Positions 49,892 through 61,261 of a DNA stretch of 64,000 bases are shown piece by piece. The stretch comes from Coffea arabica (Eukaryota; Streptophyta; Magnoliopsida; Gentianales; Rubiaceae), in NCBI RefSeq assembly GCF_036785885.1, contig NC_092322.1, positions 16,266,466-16,330,465 of the forward strand, given 5' to 3'. The notes beneath the pieces are model-generated. The model made no database searches. It was given only the letters and a program-made list of their open reading frames with translations, and had not been told where the DNA came from. The translations under genes were made by a program, and so were the position numbers. Numbering within the stretch: position 1 is the first letter of the stretch; each line of letters begins with the position of its first letter.

Positions 49892-50641
49892 GTGCGGGAG
49901 GTGGGCAGTGGGCGGGGGAAGGGGGAAAAGGAGGGCAGAGGGGTGGCGGGGGAATGGGGAAAGGGAGTTGCTGCTGGGAGGTAACGGGGAAGGGGAAGAG
50001 GTAAGGAAGAAGAAGAAGAAGAGGAGGAGAGGAAAGAAAAGAAAAAAGAAAGAAAGAAAAAGAAAAAGAAAGAGAAAGAGAAAAAGAAAGAAAAAAAAAA
50101 GAAAAGGAACAAAAAGTTTTTATCTTACAAAAATTTCTACAAAATTTTTCACCTTACAAAAACTTCTATAAAATTTTTTTAAAAACTTCTACGGTGTACT
50201 ACAGTAAAGTTTTAGACAAACTCCCTAAAAACTCAGGTTCCAAACAGGCCCATTAGTTTTTGTGAAAATAAAAATAAAAAGTGTATGCCATCATGAGCCA
50301 TCCATCCTTTTGAGCATAGAAGAGCAACTTGAGCAGGTGAGCAACGGCAGGAGTAAGAGGAAAAACAAGGAAAGAGACAACGGCTAAAAGAAGAAAAAGA
50401 GAAAAGAGAGAGAAGAAAAGAAGAAGAAATGAGAAGAAAAAGAGAAGAGAGAAAAGGGGGATCCAAGAAAAAAAAAAAGAGAAGAGAGGGAGGCAACGAA
50501 AGAGAAAAGGAAAAACATAGAAGAAAGAAAGAGCAGAAAAAGACAGAAGACACAAGAAGAAAAAAAAAGCTCTCACTCTCCAGTCTCCACTCCGTCTCTC
50601 AATCTTCTCATGTTTTTCAATTTTCCTTTTTTTGGCATTAA

Positions 50642-53600
50642 ATGTCAGATGCAAACAATGAAGACATTGTTATTACAATCACAAATGTTGAAGCAACAAA
50701 AACTGCAGCTGAACAAGAACTTGAAGGAGAAGAAGCAAATAAAGGTGAAAAGAGGAAAAGAGAAATGAATGTGAGGTCCAAAGTTTGGCTCCATTTCACC
50801 AAGATTTCACCAAAGGAAGAGGAATGTACTTGCAATTATTGCAAGAAAGTTTTCTCCTGCTGTAGCAAAAGATGAACAATTCATTTGCATCAACATATAT
50901 TTGGGAGCATATGTGTAGCCTACAAAAGAGCCATGAGTGGACAATCGTCAAAAGGGCAAATACTTCTTAGTTTCTCCAAAAGTAATTCAGATCAAATTAA
51001 TAACTCTGTTTGGAAATTCGATCAAGAGAGTAGTCGAAAAGATCTAACAAAGCTTATAATTAATCGAGAGCTGCCATTCAATTTCGTTGAAGATAAATCA
51101 TTTTAGAAGTATGCTCTGAGTCTTAATCCGAAGGTTAAATTTGTGTCTAGAAATACAATGAAAAGTGACTGTATGAAAATATATGAATTTGAAAAAAGTA
51201 AATTGAAGGAGATTTTTTTGCAATCCAAACTAAGAGTATGTTTGACAACAGATACTTGGACATCTAAAACGGATCTCCCTTTTATGGCATTGACTGCTCA
51301 TTTCATAGATAATCATTGAAAATTGCATAAAAAAATTATCAATTTTGTCTTGGTTCCAATGAAGGTATCTGGGGAGAATCTATCTGATATAATTATCAAT
51401 TGCTTGCTAGAGTGGAATATTGATAAGATATGCACCATAACTATGGATAATGCTTCAACTAATGATGGGCTTGTTTGGAAGTGAAGTTTTTGATCAAGTT
51501 TTTTAGCTACTAGTTTTTTAACAATTTTTGCTACAGAAATCTCAAAAAACTTATCAAAGTTTTTTACTTACACACTTCAAAACAATACACAAAAAACTTT
51601 CCCTATAACTTTTCTTCTTTTTCCTTGCCCACCCAATCGGCCACCACCTCCACCACCGCTTCCGGCACCGGTAACTATTCCGGCCAACTTTTGCCGGCCT
51701 TCCTCTTTTTTTTTTTCTCTCCCTCCCCTCTCCCTTTGACCGATATGTTGGTTTCCAAAATCTCTTTTTTCTTTTTTTTTTCTTTCTCCCTCCCCTTCCT
51801 CTCTTTCCCTCTGCCTTTCCCCGCCACCTTCACCCTCCCGCAACTTGGGGAGAAGAAAAATTGCAAAAAAAAAAAAATTACACTCGGCTATTGCTGTTTA
51901 TTCTGCCGACAAGATAAGGAGAGGAGAGGGAGATGGAACATTGGAAAAAAAATCATTTTTGTTGCTGCAAAACTCAGGTGGCAGCAGAGGAAAAGGGAGA
52001 GGGAGAGGTGGTGGGGAAGCTTTTGTAGGGGTGGCGGGGGAGCTTTTGCAGGGGTGGGGAGGGGGTGACAGGGCAGAGGGGGTAGCGGGGCAGAGGGCGA
52101 AGGCGCAGAGGGGGGTGGCGGGACAGAGGGGTGGAGAAGGGGAAAGGGAGAAGAGGGGTGGCGGGAGGTGGCATTGGTGGAGTTGCTGCTGGGGTTGGCG
52201 GAGGCAACGAGGAAGGGGGAGGGGGAAGGAAGAAGAAGAAGAAGACGAAGAAGAAGAGAAGAAAGAAAAGAAAAAGGAAAGAAAGAAAAAGAAAAAGAAA
52301 GAGAAAGAAAAAAAGAAAGAAAAAAAAGAGAAGGAAAAAAAAAGTTTTTCACCCTACAAAAACTTCTACAAAATTTTTCACCTTACAAAAATTTCTACAA
52401 AATTTTTTCAAAAACTTCTACAGTACACTACAGTAAAGTTTTAGACAAATTTCTAAAAAACTCAGGTTCCAAACAGGCCCGATATTGTTGCTAGATACCT
52501 GCAAGAGCATTATTCATTTAGAGGTATATTATTAGTAAATGGGAGCAATATTCAAGTTCGTTGTTAGGGTCATGTTCTTAATTTGATTGTTCAAAAAGGA
52601 TTGAATAAGATTAATGATTGTATTCATAAGGTTAGGAATGCAGTTAAATATGTTAGAGGGTCTGCTAAGAGAAAACTTGAGTTTCTACACTATGCTGACC
52701 AGGAATGTATTTCTAAAGGCAAAATGTTATCTCTGGATATATGTACAAGGTGGAACTCAACATATTTAATTCTTGAATCTGCATTACATTATAGGAGAGC
52801 TTATGATCGCATGAAAACTCGTGATTTGAACTTCAAGGATCCTCCATTGGTTGATGATTGGGAAAAAAACTCGGATTGTTCATGGTTTTCTAGAAACTTT
52901 TTACACTGTCACAAAAATTTTCTCTGGCAACAAATATTGCACAGCTAATGTGTTTCTTCGAATAATCTACCATGTGTTCATGTTATTAAGGGAAACTTCT
53001 ATAGAGAACAGTCCACTTCTTGGAAGCATGGCAGTGAACATGTTGGTGAAATTTGAGAAATATTAGTTAGAAAAAGAGCCAAATATCTTGCTATCTGTAG
53101 CTTTTGTTTTAGATCCCGGGTTTAAAATGAGAAAATTAAAGACCATCTTTAGCAAGATTTATGAGAGCTATTTAGCACCATATATGTTAGATCGTGTTCA
53201 CAAAACACTTCAGAATCTTTTCATCGAGTATGTAAAGGCTTATGAAGTGAGTTGTTAGCAGGATATAACTTCACAAAATGAAAAAACTACGGGGACAGGC
53301 AACAACACTTCTTCCACAGTAAAGAAGAATTACATGGATGATTTTTATAGTTTTGATAAGGAAGAAGATAGCACTTGTAACAAGACAAAGTTGGACTCTT
53401 ATTTGGAGGAAAAGATATATCCAAGCAAGGCTGATAAAGAAAAATCATTTGATGTATTGGATTATTGGAGAACTGATGCAGCCAAATTCCCAATATTGTC
53501 CATGATGACAAGAAACATTTTAGCTATTTCTGTTTCTTCAGTTGCATCTGAGAGTGCTTTTAGTACAAGGGGACGTGTTTTGAACAAGTTTCGTAGCTCA

Positions 53601-53708
53601 TTGTTACCTTCCACTGTTGAAGCATTAATTTGTACTCAAGATTGGATTAAAAATGCACCTAAGGAAATTGATTTTGAACAAGAATTTGATCCTGATTTTA
53701 CTGGTTAG
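50642..53708 (+). pseudogene. hAT transposase (RICESLEEPER/DAYSLEEPER type), inactivated
   Basis: In order, the broken frame encodes a BED zinc finger (CTCNYCKKVF, 50827-50856, with the His pair LHQHI after a stop), hAT core signatures (CLTTDTWTSK near 51240, TMDNASTND at 51439-51466) and, beyond the inserted element, RWNST (52750). The C-terminal hAT dimerisation domain (53404-53690, containing SSVASESAFSTRGRVLN) follows. In-frame stops lie at TGA 50873-50875, TAG after DKSF (51105), TGA near 51318 and TAG near 52566; a frameshift lies near 52860. The inserted 1-kb element splits the N-D-|-I-V codons. The protein would be about 650-680 residues if whole. It cannot mobilise itself. Confidence 0.92.
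51467..52480. mobile_element. GGG-terminal non-autonomous DNA transposon, copy 2 (1014 bp), inside the transposase
   Basis: Starts GGGCTTGTTTGGAAG and ends GGTTCCAAACAGGCCC (inverted repeat). It is flanked by GAT on both sides (51464-51466, 52481-52483); removing the element and one GAT restores the transposase frame (N-D-I-V). Both termini match copy 1 at about 85-90 percent. Inside are purine/pyrimidine tracts and a degraded G-rich repeat, with no transposase. A 3-bp duplication and GGG ends suggest a PIF/Harbinger- or CACTA-related non-autonomous element, but the GAT target does not match the usual TTA/TAA. Confidence 0.93.
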
Positions 53709-54094
53709 TAGCAATATTTAAAAATTTTCATTAATTATTTGATTTTTTGTTGATATTTAGACTAACAAGTAGTGTTTATTCTACCAGCTCCTCTTCCATC
53801 CAAAAGTTAAAATCAACCCTTCTACCGGTTTTTTTGAGAGCAATATTGGTAATGTATATCTAAAACTTTAACTTTTTTTATTGGTTGAGTAAATTTTTAT
53901 ATGAGTTTGGGTTAAACCCGAATAAGGCTCACAACCCGAATATTATGTGAGTCGAGTATGAGGTTCACATTTATTAACCCGAAACTCATAGCCCGAAATT
54001 CGAAAATGTTATAAATTTAATGGGCTGAATTTGGGCTTATAAAAACCCGACTCATTAGGCCCGATTAACAGGCAGAGGTAAGGAGTCCAAAGTT

Positions 54095-54927
54095 GTGATT
54101 AAACCATGGATTGAAGTTATTACTGGGTTCAAAGGTGGCACTCTTACAAGAAGTATTAATCAAAGTCCAAATCAAAATTATAGAATAGTCACGTGGGTAA
54201 AATTGAATATTGGTTGCATGTCTCTCCTTGAAGATATTGCTGATGATCAAGATTCATCATCTGCTACTGAATCAAATACACGTGTCATTCTTGTTTTTGA
54301 TGGCCTTAGTCGTTACCAAGCTGGTGTGGATGTAGAAATGATTAAATTAGTGGTTCATTAGTTCCAGAGAAATCAATCTTAATTCAAGGAGGAATGTGAT
54401 TGCAGAATCTGAAATTTTTATGAAGGCATCCGTGCAACACTCCTGGACTCTTCGAGGAAGAAAAAATCACTTTGCAGGAGCTATTGACAGCTACTAAGGT
54501 GAAGATATTCTTTGATTTCTGGTATACCAAGATCAAACATCCATTTGTGGAGTTGAAATGTGTAACATCTTCTAAGAGCTTGATGACAATAGAAGATTAT
54601 TTTTCCCTTTTGCTTGGCTTCTTTGATATGTTCAAAAAGGTATTTGATTCAATGTTGAAGCCAAGTAAGTTACCGGCGGACTTGGTAATTGTTGAGCAAC
54701 TTCTTACAATAATTAACCAGTATATTAGTAGACCCTGGACTGAGTGTGCGTCTATATTTAAGGGTGGCACTGGTAGTTTGAGGGAATTGTTACATTCAAG
54801 AGTTTCACATTTACTCTTTAAGAAATATGTGCATAACTTAGAAAACTTGAAGCTCAAAATTCAGAAATTGACTAGTATTAGGAATTGGCTACAACCGTTT
54901 GTTGCAAAAGGAGTTGTTCCAACTTAG
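54095..54927 (+). pseudogene. Unrecognised ORFs between the hAT element and the relic 3' LTR
   Basis: Two plus-strand ORFs (88 residues at 54095-54361 and 151 residues at 54472-54927) lie in different frames or separated by stops. The second is helix-rich, with LPADLVIVEQLLTIINQY and SHLLFKKYVHNLENLKLKIQ-type segments. I do not recognise either. Their length and lack of simple repeats suggest a degenerate real gene, possibly a captured host fragment or retrotransposon-specific ORF, rather than chance. The region to 55110 shows no further domain. Confidence 0.35.
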
Positions 54928-55115
54928 AAAACAGCATTTCATAGAGTTTTGGAAGGGTGAGATCAAATAAATTCCCTTGTTGCACCGTCCTTGAGTAGCA
55001 CATGCCATTGGGAAAGCAACCAGTATTAGAAGATTATGAAGCTGCATTTGATTGTCTGATGTTGACCAAAATAGTTCACAAGATTTCTGTGAATGTTGCA
55101 TTTCTCCAGTTTTCA

Positions 55116-55827
55116 GCATTGTTTTGAAAATTAGATCGGATCGGCCAGTTCGATCCGTCACACCACGAACTGTTCATAATTTTGGTTTGGTTCATATTTT
55201 GGATTGATTGGATATAAAAATTGGTAAAAAACAATTCGAACCGGATTGAACCGTTGAACTGGTGATTTTTTTGTTTTTGGATATTGAATTGAAAAAAAAA
55301 TAGGTTTTCCTTAATCCCAATGACTAATTATTAAACGCCACATCTACTCACTTTTTTGTCTCTTATCAAATTTGCATTTCTATTTTCTATTTTCCTGACT
55401 TTCTCCAAACTCCAAACTTTTTTTAAGTTGCAATCTCTAAATTCAAAAAATGTGAATTAAAATTTAAACTCACGGTGTCTAATTCTCATAGATGTGAATT
55501 TTGTATAATTTCAGAATATTGTGGTATTTTTGGGTTGGATATAAGATTATTTATTTGGTAGATAATATTGAGATTGAAATGTAATTTATTTGTTTCAACT
55601 AATAATTTAAAAAATATATTTGTGAAAATCCAAGTTCTTTCAAAATATTAAACTTTTTATCATATAAAATCTTAAATTAGTCCAGTGCATGTCTTACTTT
55701 GTGCATATATATTTATATAAATTATTTTTTAAAAAATTCATTGAACCGAGGTTGAACTGGTCCGACCGATTAATCTCGACTCAAACACCTTGCCGATTCA
55801 ATTAACGGTTCGAGTTTCAAAACATTG
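55116..55827. mobile_element. Degenerate non-autonomous element with TTGTTTTGAAA termini
   Basis: The left end (CATTGTTTTGAAAA) and right end (TTTCAAAACATTG) are inverted repeats. Inward lie TCGGATCGGCCAGTTCGATCC and, on the opposite side, its loose complement (CGACCGATTAATCTCG-type), with GAACCG-rich sequence. The flanks GTTTTCAG and GTTTTAGT are similar but not identical, which may be a decayed 8-bp hAT target duplication. No coding sequence. Confidence 0.6.
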
Positions 55828-55868
55828 GTTTTAGTTTCAAAACTCAATCCTTGAGGACAAGCATTCTA

Positions 55869-55880
55869 AGAGGGGAGTAT
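55869..55880 (+). other. Polypurine tract preceding the relic 3' LTR
   Basis: AAGAGGGGAGTA lies immediately before the LTR start, within a GAGGACAAGCAT-TCTAAGAGGGGAG context that is typical of the 3' end of plant Ty3-gypsy elements, where it primes plus-strand DNA synthesis. Confidence 0.7.
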
Positions 55881-56170
55881 TGTCATGACCCCAAATGTAT
55901 TGGATAATTTATATCTTTGATTGTTAATATTGTAGTTTAGTGGAGGGTTTTGGATTGGTTAGGAAGGATAAACGTGTATTTATACTTCTAAATGGTTGGA
56001 AGTTATTGAGCAATATCAGAATTTTCAAGTCAATTCTCTCTAATTTCTAGTTCATCTGTTTATTTCTCTCTCTATCTCTCTCATCTTCCCTGCATTCTTC
56101 CTTTTCCTTCTTCCTTTTCAACTCGTCTTTCTCATATCTTCTTTTTGATGCTAGATTCTTGACATCAACA
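55881..56170 (+). mobile_element. Relic 3' LTR of a Ty3-gypsy-like retrotransposon
   Basis: Begins TGTCATGACCCCAAATG right after a polypurine tract. Its first 160 bp match the truncated copy at 40231-40390 in direct orientation. The right end was not firmly placed (a plausible end lies in the pyrimidine-rich stretch near 56150-56175), and no target duplication was confirmed. The pair are 15.6 kb apart because of nested insertions; the gag-pol body is not recognisable. Confidence 0.65.
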
Positions 56171-56174
56171 TTGA

Positions 56175-56965
56175 GTTCAAACCAATCAAGTCGAGTTGTC
56201 AAATATATGGCAAGTATAAAAAAACTAAACTCGTTAGTTCACGAGTTGGCTTAAACACACACTCATATATATTATTTAAATAATAAAATTACATATATTT
56301 TATTCATTTTTAAAAATAAAATAAGTATTTTTTATTTTTTAAACTTGAATAGACTTAAACTCAAGTTTGACTAGGCTCGAATTTGAGGTAGAGGTCGAAC
56401 TCATGTTTTACATTGAAAGTTTGCCAAGTTCGAATTTGGTAAAATTGAGTTGGTTGATTTGGTGGTTTAATCGAGTGGGTAGCTAAATTTACTTTACCCA
56501 TGTTTCCAAATATTTAAGATAGGGCTAGCTAAATTTATGTTAATGATATTTTAACACCATGCCTAGTTTATATTGTAATATAAAAAAAATGTGTACAAGC
56601 AGCAAATAGTTGTGTTTATACATATTTTTTTGTTAGGTCTGTCTAACGGGTGCTTTATGCAATCGTTAAAATATATTTCAAGTGTCATATTTTTTTGGAA
56701 ATATAAGATTAATAAGGAAAAGAAAATAAATACAAAGGAGGATGAGAGGGTAGATAATATTAAAAGGGAAAATATATAAATACAAGAGAAGATAATAATT
56801 GTTAGTATGTATATATATATATATAAATATAATAGGTTAGACGAATTTTAATTGTGTTAACGAGTGGCCTATGGACACATATAGAAAAATCCATTTTTGT
56901 TTATGAACAATTTTCTTGTATTATAAAAGTATTACACCCTCTTGCAAACGAAACAGGCATGTATA
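56175..56965. other. AT-rich intergenic stretch with degenerate repeats
   Basis: No gene recognised. Segments such as AACTCGTTAGTTCACGAGTTGG and the mirrored 'ttaaactcaagtttgactaggctcg' suggest an old hAT-like MITE, but the ends could not be placed. A short TA microsatellite lies near 56808-56824. Confidence 0.4.
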
Positions 56966-56970
56966 CAATG

Positions 56971-57133
56971 AGTTTGTTTGGATAGGAAGATTTGCAAACA
57001 AAATTTCAAATTTTTTTCTACTTACATCATAAACACAATTTCTACCCACCTTTTTATCTCACATACATCACATCACAAAATGTGCTACAGTAATTATCTC
57101 AAATAAATATTTCAAATAACCTCCTATCCAAAT
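56971..57133. mobile_element. Short MITE with TTTGTTTGGATAGG termini
   Basis: The left end GTTTGTTTGGATAGGA is mirrored by TCCTATCCAAATA at the right end, about 160 bp apart. The inside carries the motif TGTGCTACAGTAA, which is common in small plant MITEs. No coding potential. Confidence 0.6.
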
Positions 57134-58624
57134 ATTTCAAATAATTTTCATGCTTTTACATAATTGGAATATTACTCGAAGTACTTTGGCACTTTTACAC
57201 AATTGAAAAATTCAAATATTAAGAGTTTTTTTTAAAAGAAAATGTATTAAGAGTATATATATTTCCCAAATAATCTGGCAAAACCTAGGGTGTCAGTCTA
57301 TCGTACAGAATTTATAACAGACAAGAAGATGCCTTGTCTTAGGCTTCATTTGGATAGGATGAAATGGACAGAAAAGAAAGTATTCAGAGAGAAAGGACAA
57401 CTATTTCTTTCCTTTGGGAGTTTAACAAGTACAGAAAAGAAGTGAAATGAACGGATAAAATCTCCCTCCAATTGTTGAAAATTTTTCCGCCCAAAAGTGG
57501 GAAGAAAAGGACGGAAAGATGATGGGGCGCCAAAAGACATTTTTAATATGACAAGTTTGTCCTTTAGAAGCTGATACAAAAATTCATTATTCCCAATATA
57601 TCCAAAAACTGATTTCTAAAAGCACTACGAAGCTTTCTCGGTGGTCCTGTGTCATATACTTTCACTACTTCCAGCAAGTTGAGATATCAGAAAACTTGGC
57701 TTTCATTGGTTCTTCACCCATAATTCACCAAACAAAAGGTATTTCTTTAACTCAATCTCTCTTTCTTTCTTTGCTTAGTCTTCACTAGAGCATTGTGAAA
57801 AAAGTATTTTTTTTTGTGTAGATTCTTATTGTTTATACTCTAAATTTTTTGTTCGTTTTCTGTCATAAAATTCTTGTTAATGAACTCTTGATTTTATATT
57901 ATTGATTTGTGATTATATCTTGCATGGTTATGGTACATGACAGCTTTAGTGGTGATAAATGGATATGAAATTTGAATGCATACAATCTGTTTGTTTATTT
58001 GCCTATGTAAGATTCAAATTGTAAAATAATCCATCTAGAGTTCATAAACAATATGTTAGCCTCTTTTTATTATAATAATGCATCTTTCTTTGAAATGATT
58101 AACAAGATGATGATACTAGAAGTATTATTTTGAATGGTGGCTGATCGTCAAAACCAAAATGAGGTCTAACAAGATGGTGGTCATATGGCAATAGAATAAA
58201 TCATATTTGGTTACGTTAGTTGATATCAGTAAATCTCCTAGGCTATAGCAATTCTATTTATATTCATAGAGGTGTTCCTGGCTGAGACCAAAATAAAGAC
58301 ATAAAAAATCAAATGCTTGATCAACTTAATTTAAAGCATGAAGAATTTTTCAGTAAAGTTTGGGTAGACAAAATGATATTTATATCTCCGTATCTTCATT
58401 TAAAAAATCTTTATTTATTAGGATGTTGGATTATTTTTATTTACTGTAAATTATGTCAGCACTTTAAAAACATTACTATTAGAAAAATACTTCTTTTTAT
58501 ATTGATATTTAGAATTTTGACATTGTATTTGATAATGACTCCATAACCCTTGTAAATAAATAAAATTTGCTTTTCAATTATTTACTCATTCGTAAATTTA
58601 GTGTTCTAATACAAACAGTTTTAG

Positions 58625-59980
58625 ATGGATAAGGAACAAAATGAAGTCGATGGAGAATATGACATTCAACAAAGGAAGCGACAATTGGTTGCTACTGAAA
58701 TTGTTTGTCAGGTAGTAAACATGATAATTGCTCGAAAACTAAGCCATGCAAATTATGTGGATCGACCCATTGGATATTGGTCTGCACAATGTCATTTAGT
58801 ACGAGAGGAATTATTGATGCAACTTAGTACAAATGGATATTTGAGTAAGGTTATCCGTATGGGACCAGAAACTTTTAGGCGCTTATGTGACTTGTTGCAA
58901 ACACATGGTGGTCTACAACCTACTCAAAGAGCCACGGTGCAAGAGCAAGTTGTTAAATTTCTCCATATATTAACAATTCCCTCGAAAAATATCACAATGT
59001 CATACTTTTATCGACGTTCTGGAGAAACTGTTAGTCGTCATTTTCATAGAGTTTTACGAGCAGTTATAGCATTGGAGGATCAATTTCTTCAGCAGCCTAC
59101 GGGAGAACAAGTTCCTCCGGAAATACTTAATAGTACAAGATTTTATCCATATTTTAAGGTGATATAAACTTTTCGACACCTTGTTTTAAAAATTGTAAAT
59201 TCATATAGAAATTATATTTTGACATAGTGTATAACTGTCAGGATTGTGTGGGTGCAATTGATGGAACCCATGTTCGCGTTAAGGTGCCTAATATTGATGC
59301 GGCAAAATATCGTGGTAGAAAAGAGCATCCAACACAAAATGTGCTTGCTGCATGTTCTTTGAATATGAGATTCACATATGTTCTACCTGGTTGGGAGGAA
59401 ACTGCATCGGATTCAAGGATCATAAAAAATGCGCTCACTAGAGAAGATAAATTAATCATTCCTAATGGTAATACTTAGTTAATTATTCTTAGTGCATTTA
59501 ATTAAGTAGTAACTATTTGATATTTGTATAGGTAAATATTATCTTGTTGATGCTGGATTCATGTTGAGAAGGGGACTTCTTACACCTTATAGAAATGTAA
59601 GGTATCACCTGAAGGAATACTCAAGTCAACAACCGCAAAACTTTCGAGAACTATTCAATTTGCGACATTCATCATTGCGTAATGCAATTGAGAGAGCATT
59701 TGGTGTCTTGAAAAAACGGTTTCCAATCATTGGAGATACTCAACCAACTTATAGTGTTGAAATACAATCACAAATTGTGCTTGCTTGTTGTATATTACAT
59801 AATTTTCTCATGGAGTTTGACCCTGACTTGGAGTACATTAATGAAGTGGATGAAGAATTGGCAAATCAATCTCCATCGGAGGAGGAAAGTGGAGATATAA
59901 GTGCTGAAAAAGATCATGCTCAAGGAGAAAGTTTAAGGAATGAAATAGCAATGCAAATGTGGAATGATTACATACTATGA
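58625..59980 (+). CDS. PIF/Harbinger DDE transposase (HARBI1-like nuclease)
   Basis: Three exons (58625-59158, 59242-59467, 59532-59980) with GT-AG introns give 402 residues without a stop. The N-terminal part is a helix-rich region (YxSAQxHLVREEL, FRRLCDLLQTHGGL, RxSGETVSRHFHRVL) typical of plant HARBI1-like proteins. The DDE nuclease follows with D185 (VGAIDGTHV), D235 (ETASDSRI) and E307 (AIERAFGVLKKRF), all present. It cuts and joins DNA at the element's TIRs and works with the second protein, encoded downstream, which helps it reach the nucleus and DNA. An acidic C-terminal tail ends in MWNDYIL. The catalytic triad and open frame suggest it is functional. Confidence 0.93.
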
Positions 59981-60240
59981 CAACTTGACTTGATGCTGAT
60001 TTCTTTTGTTTAAGTTGAAATGTGATCCTTATTTTGTTAACTTGTACACTTATATTAGTAGTATGAGTTTATAAATACAAGTTGCCACATGAATCTTCTT
60101 TTGTCTAATAGATTCTGTATGTTTTTGGATCTATAAAACCATGTATTCATAATAGAATTAATATAAAACTTTTATTTTGATGTAAATTCTGTTCTTGTTA
60201 TGTGTTCTTCTACAAATATAGTTTGTGTAATTGGAAAAGC

Positions 60241-61261
60241 ATGAAGAAAGATCCAAGCATCATGAAGGAAAACATGAAATGGAGTCTAGCAATGGATGAA
60301 GTCTTCATTCAGGCCCTTTTGGATCAGCATTACAAAGGATTTCGCGTGGATGGAACTTTTACACCAACTGCATACAATAATATTATCAATGAGTTGAAGG
60401 AGAAACTTGGAATGGAATTTACCAAAAGTCATTTGAAGAATCGACTGAAGACACTCAAGGAACACTTCAAAGAGTCCTATGATTTCTTTAGAAATGGAAA
60501 ATTAAGTGGTTTTTCTTGGAACCCATTCACAAAAACTTGGTGTGCTGAACCTGAAGTTTGGGAACAACTTCTACAGGTATATGTTAGCTAGACTGTTTCA
60601 TTGTCTTTATTGTTTTTATTTATTTTATCATTGAAATTATGCTTGTTTTTCATTTTTCTTTTCATGTTCTTAGGAAAAACCTGAAGCTATAAAGTGGAAG
60701 ACTAAAGTTATCAACCATTATGACAGTTTAGAAGAACTTCTTGCTAAAGATAGAGCAACGGGACAAGGTGCTGAAACAGCGAAAGAGAAACGCATGCGTT
60801 GGATGAATGAACCAAATGGAGTGCAGTTTGAAAGTATCATTGAGATTGATAACATGCTATCTCAAAATGAGATCAGTCTAGAGACCTTCAATAATTCTAG
60901 TAAGGAGTTGGATGCACAACGATCAAAGGCATGTAACAACAAACAATCTCAAGGTACAACAGCAACACAAAGTAAGAAAAGAAAAGTCACATGTGATGAA
61001 GAATTTGAAAGTTTGAAGGGTGCACTTCACAATGTTGCTGATGCACTAAGAGAAGGTAATACTATTCTTGAGAAATCTAGGCCACGGGTATATTCAGAGA
61101 AAGAGATTTATGATGAACTTGTTAATATTGGAGTTGAGATAGACCTGATTGATGATTATTATGTGTTCCTTTGTCAAAACACCGAGAAAGTAAGAAGCTT
61201 CTTTGGATGCCTATCGGAAAGGCATAGGAATATTTTGAACAAATTGATGAATGGATTTTAG
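60241..61261 (+). CDS. Myb/SANT-like DNA-binding protein (Harbinger ORF1)
   Basis: Two exons (60241-60576 and 60674-61261) splice in frame to 307 residues. Residues about 10-110 form the Myb/SANT-like (trihelix-type) domain, with WSLAMDEVFIQALLDQ, LKEKLGMEFTKSHLKNRLKTL and GFSWNPFTKTWCAEPEVWEQLL. The rest is a linker with a basic SKKRKV nuclear-localisation-like signal (about residues 232-237) and a helical C-terminus ending ERHRNILNKLMNGF. In PIF/Harbinger elements this partner binds the subterminal DNA and carries the transposase into the nucleus. The start is the ATG at 60241; no upstream in-frame ATG fits better. Confidence 0.88.

Larger units (their letters stand above)
44150..50251. mobile_element. 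GGG-terminal non-autonomous DNA transposon, copy 1 (split by a solo LTR)
   Basis: The left end GGGTCTGTTTGGAAT and the right end (GTTCCAAACAGGCCC) are inverted repeats. Both terminal 110-150 bp match the second copy at 51467-52480. Minus the 4.9-kb LTR it would be about 1.17 kb. The inner part is a GGGCAGAGGGGTGACGG-type minisatellite and purine tracts; the proline-rich 'ORFs' there are artefacts. The flanking triplets AAT and ATT do not form an exact target duplication. Confidence 0.8.
43861..54075 (+). mobile_element. hAT-superfamily transposon with nested insertions
   Basis: The left end (GAGTGTCAATAGGGTTAGGCC) and right end (AGGCCCGATTAACAGG, complement CCTGTTAATCGGGCCT) are degenerate hAT-type termini. 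Subterminal regions of GGCCC/GGGCTTA/ACCCGA motifs lie at both ends. Between them is a RICESLEEPER-type hAT transposase. The span of 10.2 kb contains a 6.1-kb and a 1.0-kb insertion; without them the element is about 3.1 kb. I could not settle an 8-bp target duplication, so the outer ends are accurate only to about 10 bp. Confidence 0.7.

Noticed and set aside
51845..52444. Glycine/lysine-rich reading frames in copy 2 of the GGG-terminal element
   Set aside because: Frames follow purine tracts and degraded repeats in a non-autonomous element; no start context or domain.
40231..56170. A single 15.9-kb full-length retrotransposon with a functional gag-pol
   Set aside because: No reverse transcriptase, integrase or RNase H motif of a retrotransposon was seen, and most of the span is other elements.
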